Positions 29,830 to 43,990 are shown, numbered from the stretch's first letter. The stretch is 64,000 nucleotides of DNA from Apostichopus japonicus (GCF_037975245.1 NC_092577.1:29196398-29260397), one strand, 5' to 3'. The notes: generated by a model not told the origin, from the sequence alone. Made by a program: numbers and translations.

Positions 29830-30640
29830 GTTATGTTATTCCTGTTTTACAACCTTCGTTTCAAGGACACTGAACACAGGTTTGTGGCCAGGAATTTGCC
29901 AAGGGAGGGGCGAACCTGTAGGCAAACTATCAGAACCGTATATATGGCTCTGCAAACTATCTAAGCGTAGCGCCACCATATGGCGCGAAGCGTACAAGAA
30001 TATTTTGGCCGAAAATGCCCCCAGATAGCTGGAAATGGCGCTTCCCATCTAAGCATATTCTAGTTTGAAATTACTAGCGATATCATAAAAACATACAAAA
30101 AACTCTTTGCGCAATTTGTATAAATTGTATTGTTTTCTCAGCAAACAGGCATTAAATTGTAATTACATGGCCATCCCTGTGGCCAGCTTCCTAAACACTA
30201 TACAACGACAGTAGTTTCGCCATATTTGGAAAACTTACCGTAGGAAAGATAAGATGGCGAGAGAAAAAATAATAATGCTAATGATGATACTGACTTCTTC
30301 GAAGCGCTGTGGTACACTTCACACTTCTAATTACCGGAAACCAAAAGTCTAAAGTTGCGATGCCCATATTCGCCGATAACCATGTATAGCCTGTATCCAT
30401 CACCATAGATACTCTTATTTCTTTCAGCCATATATATTCAAACAATGAATATTAACTCAATTATTCAACACGGGGTTTCTTGATATAAATATAATCACGT
30501 CAGATCAGTAAATTTCAGACACGGTATGGTGCCAGACTGACTGAAAAAAATATGAGGTGCAAAAAAGCCGGCAAGGTTTAGGGCCTAACGCTAGAAGAAC
30601 TTTATTTTGCTGTGGATGCTCATCGGTGACACTATAGAGA
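29830..30640. other. Unassigned sequence, possibly repeat-derived
   Basis: 29836-30048 has open frames on both strands and odd CG-containing sequence (GCGCCACCATATGGCGCGAAG, a near-palindrome at about 29969-29989). No gene recognised. Confidence 0.3.
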
Positions 30641-30646
30641 TGCACT

Positions 30647-31071
30647 CAGGGGGTGGGGGGTAGGAAGCTTCCAAAACGTGGAGGGGGGCACAACATTAGA
30701 GGGGCACTTTCTTCATTCCACAACCACCACCCTTGATGTTATAAACCAATGCACACCGGCCATATCACTTAAATATATATGATGTGTTAGTATGCTATTA
30801 GCCTAATACTATTTTGGTGCGCTGCAACAATGCCTTTTTATTATTGAGATTGTTTAATGTTAACCGTGCTACAAAAAGATATGGGATGCCATTTTAAAAA
30901 TAGCATATAGGCTACAGACTAAAATAAATAATTTTAAAAAAAATGAAAATTAACAAAGCTTAAGATATCCAAAAGGGGCACATTTTATATGCCAGTAGGG
31001 CACATTTGCTATTTTGGAAAAAAAGTGGGGGCACGTGCCCCCCCCCCCTCCCACCCAGCTTCTACCCCCTG
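30647..31071. mobile_element. Non-autonomous hAT element with perfect 8-bp target duplication
   Basis: Begins CAGGGGGT and ends ACCCCCTG; subterminal TAGGAAGCTT and AGCTTCTA also pair. Flanked on both sides by GATGCACT (30639-30646 and 31072-31079), an exact 8-bp duplication as made by hAT transposases. 425 bp, no coding capacity. Internal GGGGGCACGTGCCCCC is self-complementary. Confidence 0.88.
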
Positions 31072-31079
31072 GATGCACT

Positions 31080-34000
31080 AGAATAGATTGTTAAGCCAAA
31101 ATTTGGACTTTCCGATCTCGAACTCTCGTTCTATCATTAAGTAGGCTATGTCGTTGTTATTTCAACTTTTATCACGAAATGCATTTTGTTTTATCCCGCC
31201 ACTTGGAAGTCTTCTGTTGAAGTGTTGACGTTTATCCTCGAAATTTCACGTGTCGTTTTTTTTTTTTTTGGCTTTTTTCGTCGACATTGCGACGTCAGAT
31301 CTCAGCATTTCGATGCCTGTAATGTACGGGCGGTACCGCGAAATCTCAACCTTTGATTCATGTTCGAAAAATCACCGATATTTTATGCGTGTCGAAATTA
31401 TACATGATGTTATAACAAAATTAGAATTATCCCATCGTGTGGCAATGAATGCATCTTTACTTAACTTGCAAATTCAGCCATTTTCAGTTTTGAGCCATTT
31501 TCCAGAAAAGTGGTATATAATACAAACTGGGCTGGAAGCAATGGCTTAAATAGAGGACGGTATATACATGTTTCAAAATAAAGTTTTAGTCTACAGATGT
31601 CATCTTTTTGAAGTCCTTAAACTGTACGTGCTTTGGAGATTAATTCAACTTGTCATCAGACTTACATACCTAAACCTAATGTGGTCATTGTGTTCGTAAA
31701 GACTCCAGTCGAATATAATGGAGTGGGGGAGGAAGCAATATTAAGATTAACCTTACAAAGTGAGCTTACACTTATACTGTTACCCGCTCTGTTCCCACAT
31801 ACCCACGTAAGCGACTGACAATCAAAGCGCGTATTTCGTATATAGCAAAAATAGAAGAAGAATTTAGAAGAACTAGGAAACTTGAATTGTTCATGCCTGC
31901 AAAAGGCCTCTAGAGCACATGGGAGCCGAGTGTCTATCATTCAATAATCTTTATTAATTTAACAAAGCTGTTTCCTTGAAGACAATGTAGTAATCATCAG
32001 ACACGCCATAGCCGCGATTAATGATCGATGCTTTCCCAACTAGTCATAATAGTTAACTTATCATTTTTCGTAATACGCTACCAGAGCTCTACTCTTCATA
32101 TATATTTTCAAGAAATAGTGGTTAAGTGTTTACAACGGAAACCAAGTTTGTTACCATTTTAGAAATAATTAGCCTGCAGAATTTGTGTGCACTCTTCAAG
32201 TTTAATAATACCTTGTAATTTTCCACTCAAGGTATGCCAAGCAAATCCTTATTTACATATTTAGTACCTTATTAACATATTTTTAAGGTCAGTCGTTCAA
32301 GGTCGATTCAGTTCACAAACAACACTGAGCTAGCTATATACAGTTTAGTCTACGCTGTCATGATCATATAGTAACTTGCTTAGTGTTAGGGCCGTTATAT
32401 TATTAGTCCGTATACAAACATATTCTGTAGCACCAGCGTTCGTACGCAGTAGACTACAAAAAGTCTTCGTAACCGCTATTGTAACAAATTGCTTAACCCC
32501 ATTGAGCTCTAGTCTAGGAGACCAAGAAATTTGCAGCATTTCTCACGGAAACCTGTCGACGAAATTACTTCTGCAAGGTTTGAACATCTTAATTTTCATC
32601 GCGGTAAACACTTGCACGATGGCATAACACTAGTATTAGCAACAGCTAGCTTAGTTAGACCTCTGCTAGGTCTACAAATACAATATAGGCTAACGTTAGA
32701 ACCACTGGGATCTAACTTACGCTAGTTAAGTATTGTCTTGCCCTACAATACTAGTATAAGCCTAGTCCTAATGTTAATCTATAGGATGCCTAAGTTACGT
32801 TAGATGAGTGGATAATTTGTCCAGCGTTAGTATTGCTTACCCAAGACCTGGCTCAGACAAGCCTACAGGCTACAGCTGTAGTGTGTAGTAGGCCTAGTAC
32901 TACAAATTAGGCTACCTGGAGTCTGGAGTGATAGTCAAAACATTTATGATTTATGCTAGGGCTAAGTTTGGCCACATCATTAAGCCTTTTAGACCTTACA
33001 TAAGCTCTTCTTCTATTTCCAGTATAGTGCTAACTTCATCTTTGAAGACTCATGCACTTGATTGACAGGTTGGCTATGTGGACATTAGTCTAACTGGAAT
33101 TAGGTTTTCAAGCTACCTCAATGAGGCTATTTAAATCAGATTTTCGTCATCCTATTTTACTAGTAAACAATTATTTCAACCAAACTTCTGATGGTAGCTC
33201 ATATTGCCCAGACTGAATGACCACAATTTGCTTGTTATATAGGCCGTTGGCCTATTTCCAGTTTTGATTCTATAATGAGATAAGTTATACTTATAGCCTA
33301 CATTAGTCAAGTTTCTTGTTTTCTAAAAGCACTAAGTCTAGGTCTAATTCCCCAGATCTGGACATTATATTTCGACCTAGGCCCAGAGTAGGGCCTAGGC
33401 CTATTTAATTTAAAGCCCAGACTGTGCAAAATTTTGGCGTATCTAGCTCAGCTGGTGGGAATGACAGCTAGGAAAGCAAGCCGTTGACAAGCTGGATGGT
33501 AGTAGTTTACCTAAAGTGGGAGATATCAAAACATCTTTCTTTCTAATCTAACTTAAAAGTTATTTCACTGAAATTCACTCTTTTTGAAGAAATCAATCAT
33601 TGCAGGTTAAATGTTGACTTGAATTTTCATCTAAAAGAGAATGTTTGGCAGTTTATATTGATTCAGGCAACATATGGCCATGAAACTTTGTGAAATTGTT
33701 TTGGGGTTATGACTATCTTTAAGTTCTACAGCTTATATCCTATTAAAACTATGTTGTAATAAGCTGTATTTGGTATTACTCCTCTTTTCATTTTGATAGA
33801 AATTTCAGGAATTGTTTTCAGCATATTTATATTCATTGTAAGAAAAATGTGTATTTCTTTCAAATTTGCTTCGATGTTGACTGAAAAAGCAGGTCGATTA
33901 TAACTGCATTACAAGGTCCAACAGGGTGTATTTAGAATTAGTAATATTGTAGGCCTTCTAAGGTTAGTTCCACCCTAGCCTACAGTACGGTAGTTGGATA

Positions 34001-34900
34001 ATGATGTGAATAAACACCCCCTCCCCCAGCCCTCTCCACACCTACTTAAACAAACATAAATCCAGATTTATTTCCAGCCATTTCTCTGGGTTGTGTTTCC
34101 ATTGCATTTTAGCCCAGTATTGCAGACCTACAAAATGGCCACACTAGATCATAAGCTTCTATCCAAGTTAATGTGTTTTGCTACAGTAGGGTACTGTTGC
34201 CATGAAAATTTTCTTTTAGTTTACTTAAGCTTTTGCTGAATTTTGGAGCACATAAAATGTCAAGTAATGTTATAAGCATTGTGTCAAATGTTCTGTGTCA
34301 AGAATACATCATCATGATTCACTGTCAAATTATGATCAGAATTTAAAAGGAAAACTCGGATGAAAATTTATTATTGACTTATGAAAGAGGAACAAATGCT
34401 AAAAGCATCCTGACCAGTGAAATTTGCAAATTGTAAGCAATTCCCGAATTTGTGTCATATTTTTTAGGTATGTGTTGAAAATAGAAATTTTCACAGATTA
34501 TAAACCAAGAGTGAATGTAAAGCAAACAGGTGTGTGACTTCTTAGTCCCATTAGGGTATTTGCAAGTGCAATCTTGACTGCCCTGGTAGGAGTCAGTTGA
34601 TTGGCATGCCAAGAGTGCTGCAGAGTTAGTGGCTACTGTAAACCTTGTACAGGATGGAATTTGATGAAGGAGAGAGTTCTGCAGTACATGTTCAACATAC
34701 AATGAATGTCATGTCAGCATAATGACTAAACTGTACATTAATTTTTAGTTTCAAACGCCACTATCGGTTCTGTTTTTATGTTATTCTTGAATTTATGCAT
34801 GCATGTGTGTGCATATGTTTATGTACATGTGAAGTCTTAGCATGTATAAGCACTTTAACTAAAAAAGTATATGGTGGGTGAATTATATATGGATTCAACG
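31080..34900. other. Intergenic or intronic, no gene seen
   Basis: 31250-31560 is CG-containing with a 99-codon + frame I cannot assign. 32340-33420 is unusually rich in CTAG and TAGGCCTA words. No repeat array or RNA gene recognised. Confidence 0.4.
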
Positions 34901-34914
34901 TATAGAATACAAGA

Positions 34915-35170
34915 CTTGTGGTGTTTTCTACAGAGGTCAAAGGTCCTTTGAGGTTTAAAGAGTTTGAAAGTATGGAAACCCAAGTTGTAAAATTGACAAC
35001 TCAAACAGTGAGGCTTGGATGAACTTCATAATTAGCATGTGGATCCAACTTATTGAGTACAAGATCGCTGATGTTTTTTGTGGAGGTCAAAGGTCAACAG
35101 AAGTCAAAATTCTGAACCTTTGTTTATCTCACTACAGTAGATGCAAAGTTAAACTTTCCATGTAGTATGT
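34915..35170 (+). repeat. Dispersed satellite (about 120-bp unit), about two units
   Basis: Unit elements in order: GCTTGGATGAACTTCATA, ATGTGGATCCAACTTATTGA, GTACAAGATC, TGTGGAGGTCAAAGGTCAAC, then GAAGTCAAAATTCTGAACC. Perfect DR1 AGGTCA-A-AGGTCA at 35084-35096. Same family at 47575-47715, 53935-54030 and 57000-57600. Confidence 0.85.
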
Positions 35171-35179
35171 GGATCCAAA

Positions 35180-38100
35180 CTTATTATTAAAGGATAACAA
35201 CTTTCAGCACATAGGTCACATTAAATGTTCTCACAAATGTGACAAGGAATCACTAAGTCTGTTTGGGTACTTGGAATTCTGTTTCAGTTTACATTTTGTC
35301 TGGCAGCAAGAATGGACAATGGTATTTCTCCAACCTGATAAGTTTGGGCAGATCTATGCAAGGCTTGTACAGTACTGGATGATACAGTATGTTTGTACAG
35401 ACATTCCAAGAAATGAGCTTTACAAATTCAGAGAATAATTTAGTGTCCATATTTTGCAATATCAGTTTACAAGGCTCAGAGCTGTCGTCTTGTATTAAAT
35501 ACTATAGCTCCTGTGTACAAAAACTGCCATGCATCATTGCACTTGTGTAGCAATTTGACCATTTTGCAAAGCATTCTGTGATGTGATATCGTATAAATCA
35601 TTTCCTGATATCGAGAATAAACTTAACAGTTACAGTATATACCTCACTGACTTTAAACTGGTTTCCTTAGTTAAGTGTTCTGTTACCTGTCCATGGTATT
35701 TAAATGTACTTTCCTACAGTGTATACCAAGTTAAGTTAATTCTCTACCTATTTTAGTTAATAAATGATTTATTGTACCTTTAACAGTGAGCCTCCCCCTC
35801 CCCCCCCCCCCCTCCACCCAAACCCATATGATGTGAATTTGTCTGCTTTGGATCAGTCTCTTAAATATACACTCATCTTGTTTAGAACTGAAGATATTTA
35901 AAAAGGTCACATTTTTATGCAAACCACATCCAGATGCAGGGAATTCCTGTACACACTGTAACACTGTAAGTTAAGAGCTATTTAAGGTTTAGGTGTCGGA
36001 CATGCAGATATCAAATTTGGTCAAATCCCCCCCCCCCCTCCGAATCGGAGAAAGTGTGTACACTAAGAGAAAAACTTAGTATGTAAGCATCGTAGCATAG
36101 TGCCAAACTGTTTAGCCAGTTGTAACTACACCCTTAAGGTTCCCGCAAAGAAAGAGTAGGTCTGTATTGCTGTTGAAGATTTGAGATGAGAGAAATTTGC
36201 ATATAGGTTGTACGGTTGCACCAACCTGTGAACTCTTTCTCGTGGACACCGACAAGTTAACACAATTTCCCTGCATCCCTGATTCCTTCAGATTGTAGAA
36301 CCAACCAATCTTCCTTCCCGTCAGCCCATCCCCAGTTAGTTGTTTACTTCTGTGTGTCTGGTTTTGTCTTGTTTTCTCAGTTAAACTGAATTGACGACTT
36401 TTCCATTTATCTCAAACTGGACTTGGAAAACTTGCAGATTGCAGACAAATTGTAGATAGTTACAGTAAGTGTTTCATTGGTTGACTATCTGGCCTCTTTT
36501 CATCTTTTATTACTTTGGTAGATCAGTTCTCAATTTTTACAAAGTGTCTTTTTGATCAGTTCGTAATCAGATTTTAGCCTTCTACTTCTCAGTCTCTTTG
36601 GCGCGAATTGTGGAATTCTTCCCCGTAAACTTTTCATGACACATTTCAGTTTTTTTCTTCTTTTTCTTTTTTTTTTATCTTTGCTTCAAATAGAATGTCT
36701 TTTATAAGAGTGCTACCTTCTTGTCACCTCCTTTTGAATATTCATGTATAAAGCTGCAGGGACAAATATCAGAGAGATTGACAGAATTTGAGAGGCCCTT
36801 TGGCTTGGAATTAGAAAGACATTTAGAAATGAAGAATAACATTATTGTGTGGGTGTGAGACGTCCAAGACTTCATGCGTGCGTGGTCACACCTCTTTCAC
36901 AATTTTTCGCAGATTTTATTTTCCAAAATTGTTAAGTCTGGGGAGCTGTAAAGATGTCAACGAATTTCTAGAAGTAATTTATGTTTAAATAACAATATGC
37001 TTTCTCTGTGATTTGGCCTGATGATTAGTGAGAGTAGGCAGCAACAAGTTGATATTTTTTTTTTTTAATTAACTTAGAATTAGAAACTGTCGTTCAGACC
37101 TCATAGAATTAATTAATTTATTGCAACAAATACTGCATTCTTAGAAAAGTTCAGATCATTTTGTAAAGTTCTCAATGGTTGCTCCTCACATGTGGCTCAG
37201 TCATCACAAACTTCTCCATTACATACTTCTATTTTTCGGTTTCTGTTTCTACATGTTGAAACTGTCAGTCGACCAAGGTTGGTTGAAGGAACTCTTGAGA
37301 TAGGGTATAGGTTTTAATGTACAATACCTTCATATTGTCCACTTCACTGTGTAGGTTAATTAGGTTAATTGAGGTTGCTGGAACAGTTTATTTGTGTGAA
37401 TTCATTCAATATCTCTATTCTGTATCATTCCCCACTGCCCCACAGATGCCAGTGAATAGGCAAAATGTCAGACAGTAAACGTACTTGAAATTTGTTACGT
37501 GTCGATCCACATCTAGTATGTTCTGGAATTATCTTTCTCTCGTACCCCTGAAGGATACCCCATGGTTCCCCCATGATGCACTTAATGGTGACCGTTATTT
37601 CAGCACATTTTGGACAAAATTTTGCTCTCTAAAATTGTGACTGTAGTATGAAGAAAACTTGGGAACTTTGAGTACAAGGTCTCTCGTATTGGTTGGGCGT
37701 GCCGTTTTGGTGTCGTTTCTCCGTCGGTGTTGCTGATTTGCCTTTAAGTTCATTGATGACCTGTGTTAGGCTCCACTTTTCATGGTACCTCATTCCGGCT
37801 TGTAGTCACTTCAACAGGACCATTTAAGAAAACACCCTCTCGAGAGGAATGTCCATGTTATGCAGTATGTTGCTTCATCAGGAAACGGCCTCTTTTTTTT
37901 CCCTCTTGTTTTACATAAATAGTAAAATTTTGGTTTGTTGATTAGTTTTTACACAACACCTCCCATTTTAATAACTGATTCCACTCAACCCGATGTACTT
38001 TTCAGAGCCCCGTGGATTGTACATCAATTAGCCGATTGGCAAATGACTCCATTGTTTTATTAGCTGTATGCAGCATGACCTGCACATCTGTACATGTGTA

Positions 38101-39400
38101 CCTAATGGAACACTGCTGCTCTGACAAGATAGCGGTATTTGAATTTATTTTAGTGGTTGGTGGAAAATTCAACTTACTTTTTTGTCTTTCTATCTGACGG
38201 CTCTGAAGTGATCGACACTGGTTTTCTTTTCTCTTTTCCTGATCACATGATCAATCACTTAGACATATTTACATATGTACTTAATAACATTTTAATGTAT
38301 TTTGTAACAGGTTTTCAAGATCCTCCAAAGGGGTGGTGTGTACTTTTTTCTTCTTTTTTTAGCAAAAGATCAAAAAACATCTGTAAAGCATTCAGTACCA
38401 AAAAAAAAAAACTACAGAAAAAAAACACTGACCTCTTGTTACAAAATAAAATGATTCATTTTTGCTGTTCACTCACTAAACTGAATAACCTAGTATCCTT
38501 TTTTGTCAGACTGTAAGTGTACACTGGAAGTGTTTCCTTACCCGGAGAAGGGAAATGTGCTTCTTCCTCCTCTCATAGATACCACTTCCCAAATTGCGAC
38601 GCAGGCTTGTATTATAAACTTGTTGCATACATTATACATCATACCATACACGCGGCTCTGGAATCAGTAATGACTCGTTCGATCCTGTGTGGCAATGTTT
38701 GTTCGGCGTTAGCTCAGTACAGTTTTTCCCCCGCACATCTCTTTGCCAGACCAGCCCAATATCCACAGCAACAGTTTATAGACTGTCAGTATGCAAGGAC
38801 TGGTCGAGTTATTGCAACTCGGGTGGAAGCGCGGCGAGCTTGGTGGGGAATGATATTATAATCTGTGGCGGCTTTTTTTGGCTTCCTGTTTTCTTTTTGT
38901 CCAATTTTTTTTAGATGCACACCTCTGTCATATATGACATATGTTCACATCTGAAAGGCTGGTATGGACTTTACATTAACCTCATTTTGATGAAAATAAT
39001 AATAATTATTATTATTAGTATTACACACTGCATGAAACAAGGTTTTTTTTTTCAATTCTGTTATCATGACACTCTTGCGAGTCTCCATCCTCAAAAACAG
39101 ATACTTTTCTTAAATTGGAAAATAATGTTGTATGTTTAGAGTACTGTACACTTTGTAATTTAGCAGGTAAATACACGTACACAAAAAAAAAACACAAAAA
39201 AAGTAAGAAAAAAAAAGCAGGTTTTTAAAGCTCAAAAGAATATCAAACTCTACCATTGATATATGTAAGTTCTGAGAGATTACAAACTATTAAACCCAGA
39301 TACTTTTACCATTAAATAGTCAAAATAGAACAGTGCATAGATGTGATGATAAATTTTTGTACTAATTTTCTCTACTGTCAGTAATTATCGCAGATTGGTT
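35180..39400. other. No gene recognised
   Basis: Poly-C tracts at 35800-35812 and 36027-36036. A 114-codon + frame at 38517-38861 and a 119-codon frame at 38157-38516 have no recognisable family. Otherwise unique AT-rich sequence. Confidence 0.4.
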
Positions 39401-39401
39401 A

Positions 39402-39997
39402 AAGGGATATTCTGGTGGCTGAAATCGATTGCTTTTTGAAAAATAAATGTGCTGGTAAATTTCAGCATCCTCAGGTCAAAACCACACCCTTGTAGCGTTT
39501 TGTGTGGTGATGATATGAAATTTTACCTTTTTTTTTCCAAGTGGTATTTTGTGAATGCATCTGACAACAACCAACCAAGTGAAAATGATATCATCATGGC
39601 AATTCAGCTGGGAAAAAAGTAGAATTTTTTTTTGTTATAAAGAATATTTAACTCACATATTCACTGTTGACATTCTAAGTACACTGAACATTCTGAAAGG
39701 TAGGAAAACATTCAAAATTTTGTCCGGCTTCAGGAGAAAAAAAATCAAGATATAGGAAAGAAAAACTATTGAAGAACATTTGCTGTGATTCCAGTATAGA
39801 CCACCTAATGTACTTGTGACCAGCTCCAGAGAAGGATGAAGGGCTTTAGCCAGTCGAAATACGTTATGTGTGTGCAATGAACCATATCTTGAGTCATGGA
39901 CGGGACATCGATATGGGGTTTTCAATTAAAAAAGTGTGAAATTTGTTTCCTTGTCCACATTTAAACAACACATATGTCTGCCACTGGAATATCCCTT
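39402..39997. mobile_element. MITE with 21-bp terminal inverted repeats
   Basis: Starts AAGGGATATTCTGGTGGCTGA and ends with the reverse complement of AAGGGATATTCCAGTGGCAGA (three differences). 596 bp, no coding capacity. I see no clean target duplication. Contains one member of the GATGAAG...CGAAA motif family at 39834-39865. Confidence 0.7.
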
Positions 39998-40389
39998 CTT
40001 TGGTGTACTTGATAGTTAGTTATTTCAGGGAGCTGCCACACTCAGCTTAGAAGGGTACAAAGGAGATATTTAGATGAAATGTTTTATTATTTGACATATT
40101 CAGTACTTCTGTGCATGTAAATTACTGGATGTGTTACAGCATGTTGTACTGTATCCAGTGTTGTATGTTTGTACCAAGGTGATGCGAGTACATAATTTAA
40201 TCTATTCATAGCTGTACTACATACTTGGGTTACATACTCTATACATGTAAGGGATATCTATGGAATCATGGGCTAGCCATTGGGTAGTGCAGGAAAATCA
40301 TTGTGCATAGCTTTAAGTACTGAAATAGCTTTTCTTGATAGCAATGTGTTAGATCATGATATAAGTTGATTTACCAGAACATGATGTAC

Positions 40390-40920
40390 TGTACCCACAA
40401 TTGTATGGTGATCTGTTGGTAATGGATCATACAATGAGCTGCTTAACATGGTGTACTTATGGTGTGGTAGTCTGGTGGTAATGCAGCATACATACACTGA
40501 GTTGCCTAAGTTGTGGTGTACCTATGGTGTGTGCTGGTAATGGATGATACCTACTGTACACTGAGTTGCCTTTAAGTTGTGGTGTACCTATTGTGTGTGT
40601 GCTGTTAATGTATGATATCTACTGTACACTGAGTTGCCTAAGTTGTGGTGTACCTATGGTGTGTGTGCTGGTAATGTATGAAACTGTACCTACACTGAGT
40701 TGCATTAGTTGTGGTGTACCTACAGTATGGTGTGGTAGTAACACAAACACTCAGTTTCCTAACATGGTGTACCTACTGTTTGGTGTGTGGTGGTCTGGTG
40801 TTATGGATCATACATACACTGATTCCCTAGTTGTGGTGTATCCATAGTGTATGGTGGTCTGGTGTTAATAGATTGTAAACACACTGAGCTGCTTATCATG
40901 GTGTACTGATGGTGTGTTGT
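40390..40920. repeat. About 65-bp degenerate tandem repeat, about 8 units
   Basis: Units contain CACTGAGTTGCCTAAGTTGT, GGTGTACCTATGGTGTG and GGTAATGGATCATAC. GGTGTAC recurs at about 40450, 40515, 40581, 40647, 40713. Confidence 0.85.
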
Positions 40921-42784
40921 GGGCTGGTGGTAATGGACCACTGATTCCTTCAAGTGTGGAGAGTTTCTCAGCTATCCTTATCGAGACCGTTCGACTATAT
41001 TTGATGCGAGAGGGTTCCACTTGTACTGCAATCAGTGTGTTAGTTGCCTTAGAGGACAAAGTTCATTTTTTATTTGTACCATGGAACTACTAGCAGCGTG
41101 TACTATATATAGCAAATCACACAGGCAGTGCGAATAGCATGCACAGGATACAGTTTACACCTACGTACCGTGGCAAACGTTGTGTAGAATATCAAACTGT
41201 CTCCTGAAGGCGGCAGTCGCGGCATCATATTATCACCAAATATTGCAGTTAAAACCAGGAAGCAAGTTGCAACACTAACTATGTATGGTTAAACACTAAA
41301 ATATAGAAGGAAAAAAAAGCATGACCAAATGATAATGATGACAGTACTGACTTATAGCCATGAGTTGTTTTTCTTCTACCCTGTCATTCTTCTGGGTGAA
41401 GATATTTTAAAAGCGAAAATGGAACAAGATGTTTAACAAATATTATTATTTAAATTTTTTGATTTTAATTTCAGGACTGTGTACATTTATGTACGGTTGG
41501 TGAATTGCAATGTGGTGTTGGGTTTACCATGGTTAACCATACATGCAATGAGCTGCCTTACCTGTTGTAATTCTTGGGTGGAAAAACAAGCGAGTAGGTT
41601 GAATTGCACGAATGGGCCCCCTGTTACATATCAAAGACAAGTAGATCCCTGAAATATTTTGCCGAATACTAGCTCTTTAGTGTCAAAAGCTGTACAGCCA
41701 ACCAACCACTCTTAATGTGTGGTTCCCCCCCCCCCCCCGCCCTCCCATCCCCATTTTTCTCTCCACAAAACGTAAAGTTATCTGTTAACTAGTTCCTAGT
41801 TTATGTGATATTCAAGAAAAATTGTTCCATTTTTAAAAGTATAGGAACTGCTTGTATGCTCAGACAAAAGTATGAATTGGATAGAGTTCAACTGTTACAG
41901 TATTAGCACTTTTATCATCACAGGTTGAAACACAAGTGAATTTCATGTAGAAATTTTTTTATGTAAATTCCATTGGTATATAAACATAAAGATGTGACAC
42001 TGGATTTTAGTATTCAACCTCTAGAGGCAAGGTGTTAGATGCGGCAGAACAATTGGATTTTATCTGTCCAGACTGCTGTTGATGTTTGTTTTCTAACGAA
42101 CGGAGATGTAGAGAAAATGTACAGTATGTTATGAAAGATGACCTTTATGTAAGAGGAGAAGACATCAAATTGGTTCTCATGCTTTAGTAGCTTCCTGGCT
42201 GATTTCTGAACAACAGTCGTTATGGATTTGTGACCCTCCCTGAAGGTAGGGAAGAGAGATCTACGTTCCCGATTGTAGAAAAGATGTGATTTTTTTTGGT
42301 CATGATTTGTGGCAGGCAAGCAGGCAGGCAAGTATTAAAACCTTGCTGCAATATTAGGTTTGGCATGTCTGTTACACAAGACTGTATGTGTTTGTGTGTA
42401 ACTACTACCCTAACATGATATATTCATGATCATCTCACAAGAATGCTCTGTGAAATATGGACCAAACTATACACCAGACAAAATGCTGGATATAAAATGG
42501 CAAAATGGTGAACTTGACATCGTAAATCATTTTCCTGTTATTCTCAGCTCCACTTCTCCCAGTGGCAGTCTGTTTTGTTAGCAACCAAATAGCAAATATC
42601 AGTGATGAGGGAGTTAGGTAACTGAAAAACATTTTACTAATATTATTACCCCGCACTGAGTTTTGAAGCTTTACTACAGAATATAGCCAGTTTGTGTAAA
42701 GTCTGGGAAAGCTAAAATGAATGCTCTCATAGTTGAAGTAGCAACACACTGTAATGTCATACAGTAGCTTATAAATTATAACAG

Positions 42785-43530
42785 TAACCTTGTGTTGTTC
42801 TTACCAAGCCATGTTATATACGCACAAATCACCCCATAAGGCTGCATTTTGTGTTAGAGTTGTAACTTTGTGTTACTCTGATCAAACCATGTTATGTTCA
42901 CACATTTTATTGGCACATAAAGCTTTAAATATTAATGTTGAGTTTTTACTTTGTGAAACTGATCAAGGTATGTAATATTCACACATAGTACCCCATAAAG
43001 CTCTATTTTGTGTAGAGTTGTAACATTGTGTTTCTCTGATCAAGCTATGTAATATTCACACATAGTACCCCATAAAGCTGTATTTTGTGTTGAGTGAACT
43101 AAGTTTGTGTAACTCACCAATGATCCAATCCATGTAATATTCACACATAGTACCTCATAATGCAGTAAATATTTGTGTTGAGTTGTTGCTTTCTGTAACT
43201 CTGACCAAGCCATGTAATATTCACACATAGTACCCATAAAGCTGTATTTTGTGTTGAGTGAACTAAGTTTGTGTAACTGGCCAAACCATGGAGTATTTAC
43301 ACATAGTACCTCATAAAGCAGTAAATATTTGTGTTGAGTTTTAACTTTCCGTAACTCTGACCAAGCCATGTAATATTCACACATAGTATCCCATGAAGCT
43401 GTATTTTGTGTACAGTTGGAACTTTGTGTTTCTCCGACCAAACCATGGAAATATTCACACATAGTACCTCATAAAGCTGCATTATGTGTTGTGTTATTTC
43501 TTTGTGTTGCTATTTCCAAGCCATGTAATA
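42785..43530. repeat. About 80-bp degenerate tandem repeat, about 9 units
   Basis: Units contain CCATGTAATATTCACACATA, GTACCCCATAAAGCTGTATT and TTGTGTTGAGT, starting at steps of 75-85 bp. Minus-strand open frames here are by-products. Confidence 0.9.
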
Positions 43531-43875
43531 TTTAAATGGATTTGGATACCCTTCAATCGAGCATACATTCACCATTTAATCCATTACAGGAGATTTTGTG
43601 GCTCTTGTTCTCCTGGTGTGAGTTTGGTGGTCTATAATGCTTAACAGATGAATGTTTTCTGGTACCAGACCGGTCTTTTCTTTTTATGATCTAGTGTGGT
43701 ATGAAAATAATTGCAAAATGTAACTTTACTGGACTATATATAGGAAACGCTGTAAAATTCACAAATCTAGTTGTAAATAAAAGGAAGTGGTAAGTCAAAT
43801 TAGTGAAATACTAAGACCAAAACTAGTGTCATCATTTTTGGAAAGTTTTTCTAATCCCCAAATGTTTTTGTCATG

Positions 43876-43990
43876 GATCTAAGAGACTGACTTTGGTCAG
43901 CTTGCGGCTTTGATAAGCCAATGATGGCTTCTTTGCGAGTTCCTGCTTGCAGGAGGATCTAAAATGCATACATACATACATACATGAATG
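43876..43990 (+). mobile_element. SINE family A, 5'-truncated copy
   Basis: Matches the 3' half of the element at 1886-2130 in reverse orientation (shared cores CTAAGAGACTGACTT and GCCAATGATGGCTTCTT) and ends in (CATA)n. It lacks the tRNA head, as expected for 5' truncation during reverse transcription. Confidence 0.8.

Noticed and set aside
33445-33500. tRNA-like A box (TAGCTCAGCTGGT)
   Set aside because: No B box at the proper distance and no clover-leaf pairing; not called as tRNA or SINE.
43040-43482. Minus frames with repeated MCEYYMAWSEL
   Set aside because: By-product of the 80-bp tandem repeat.
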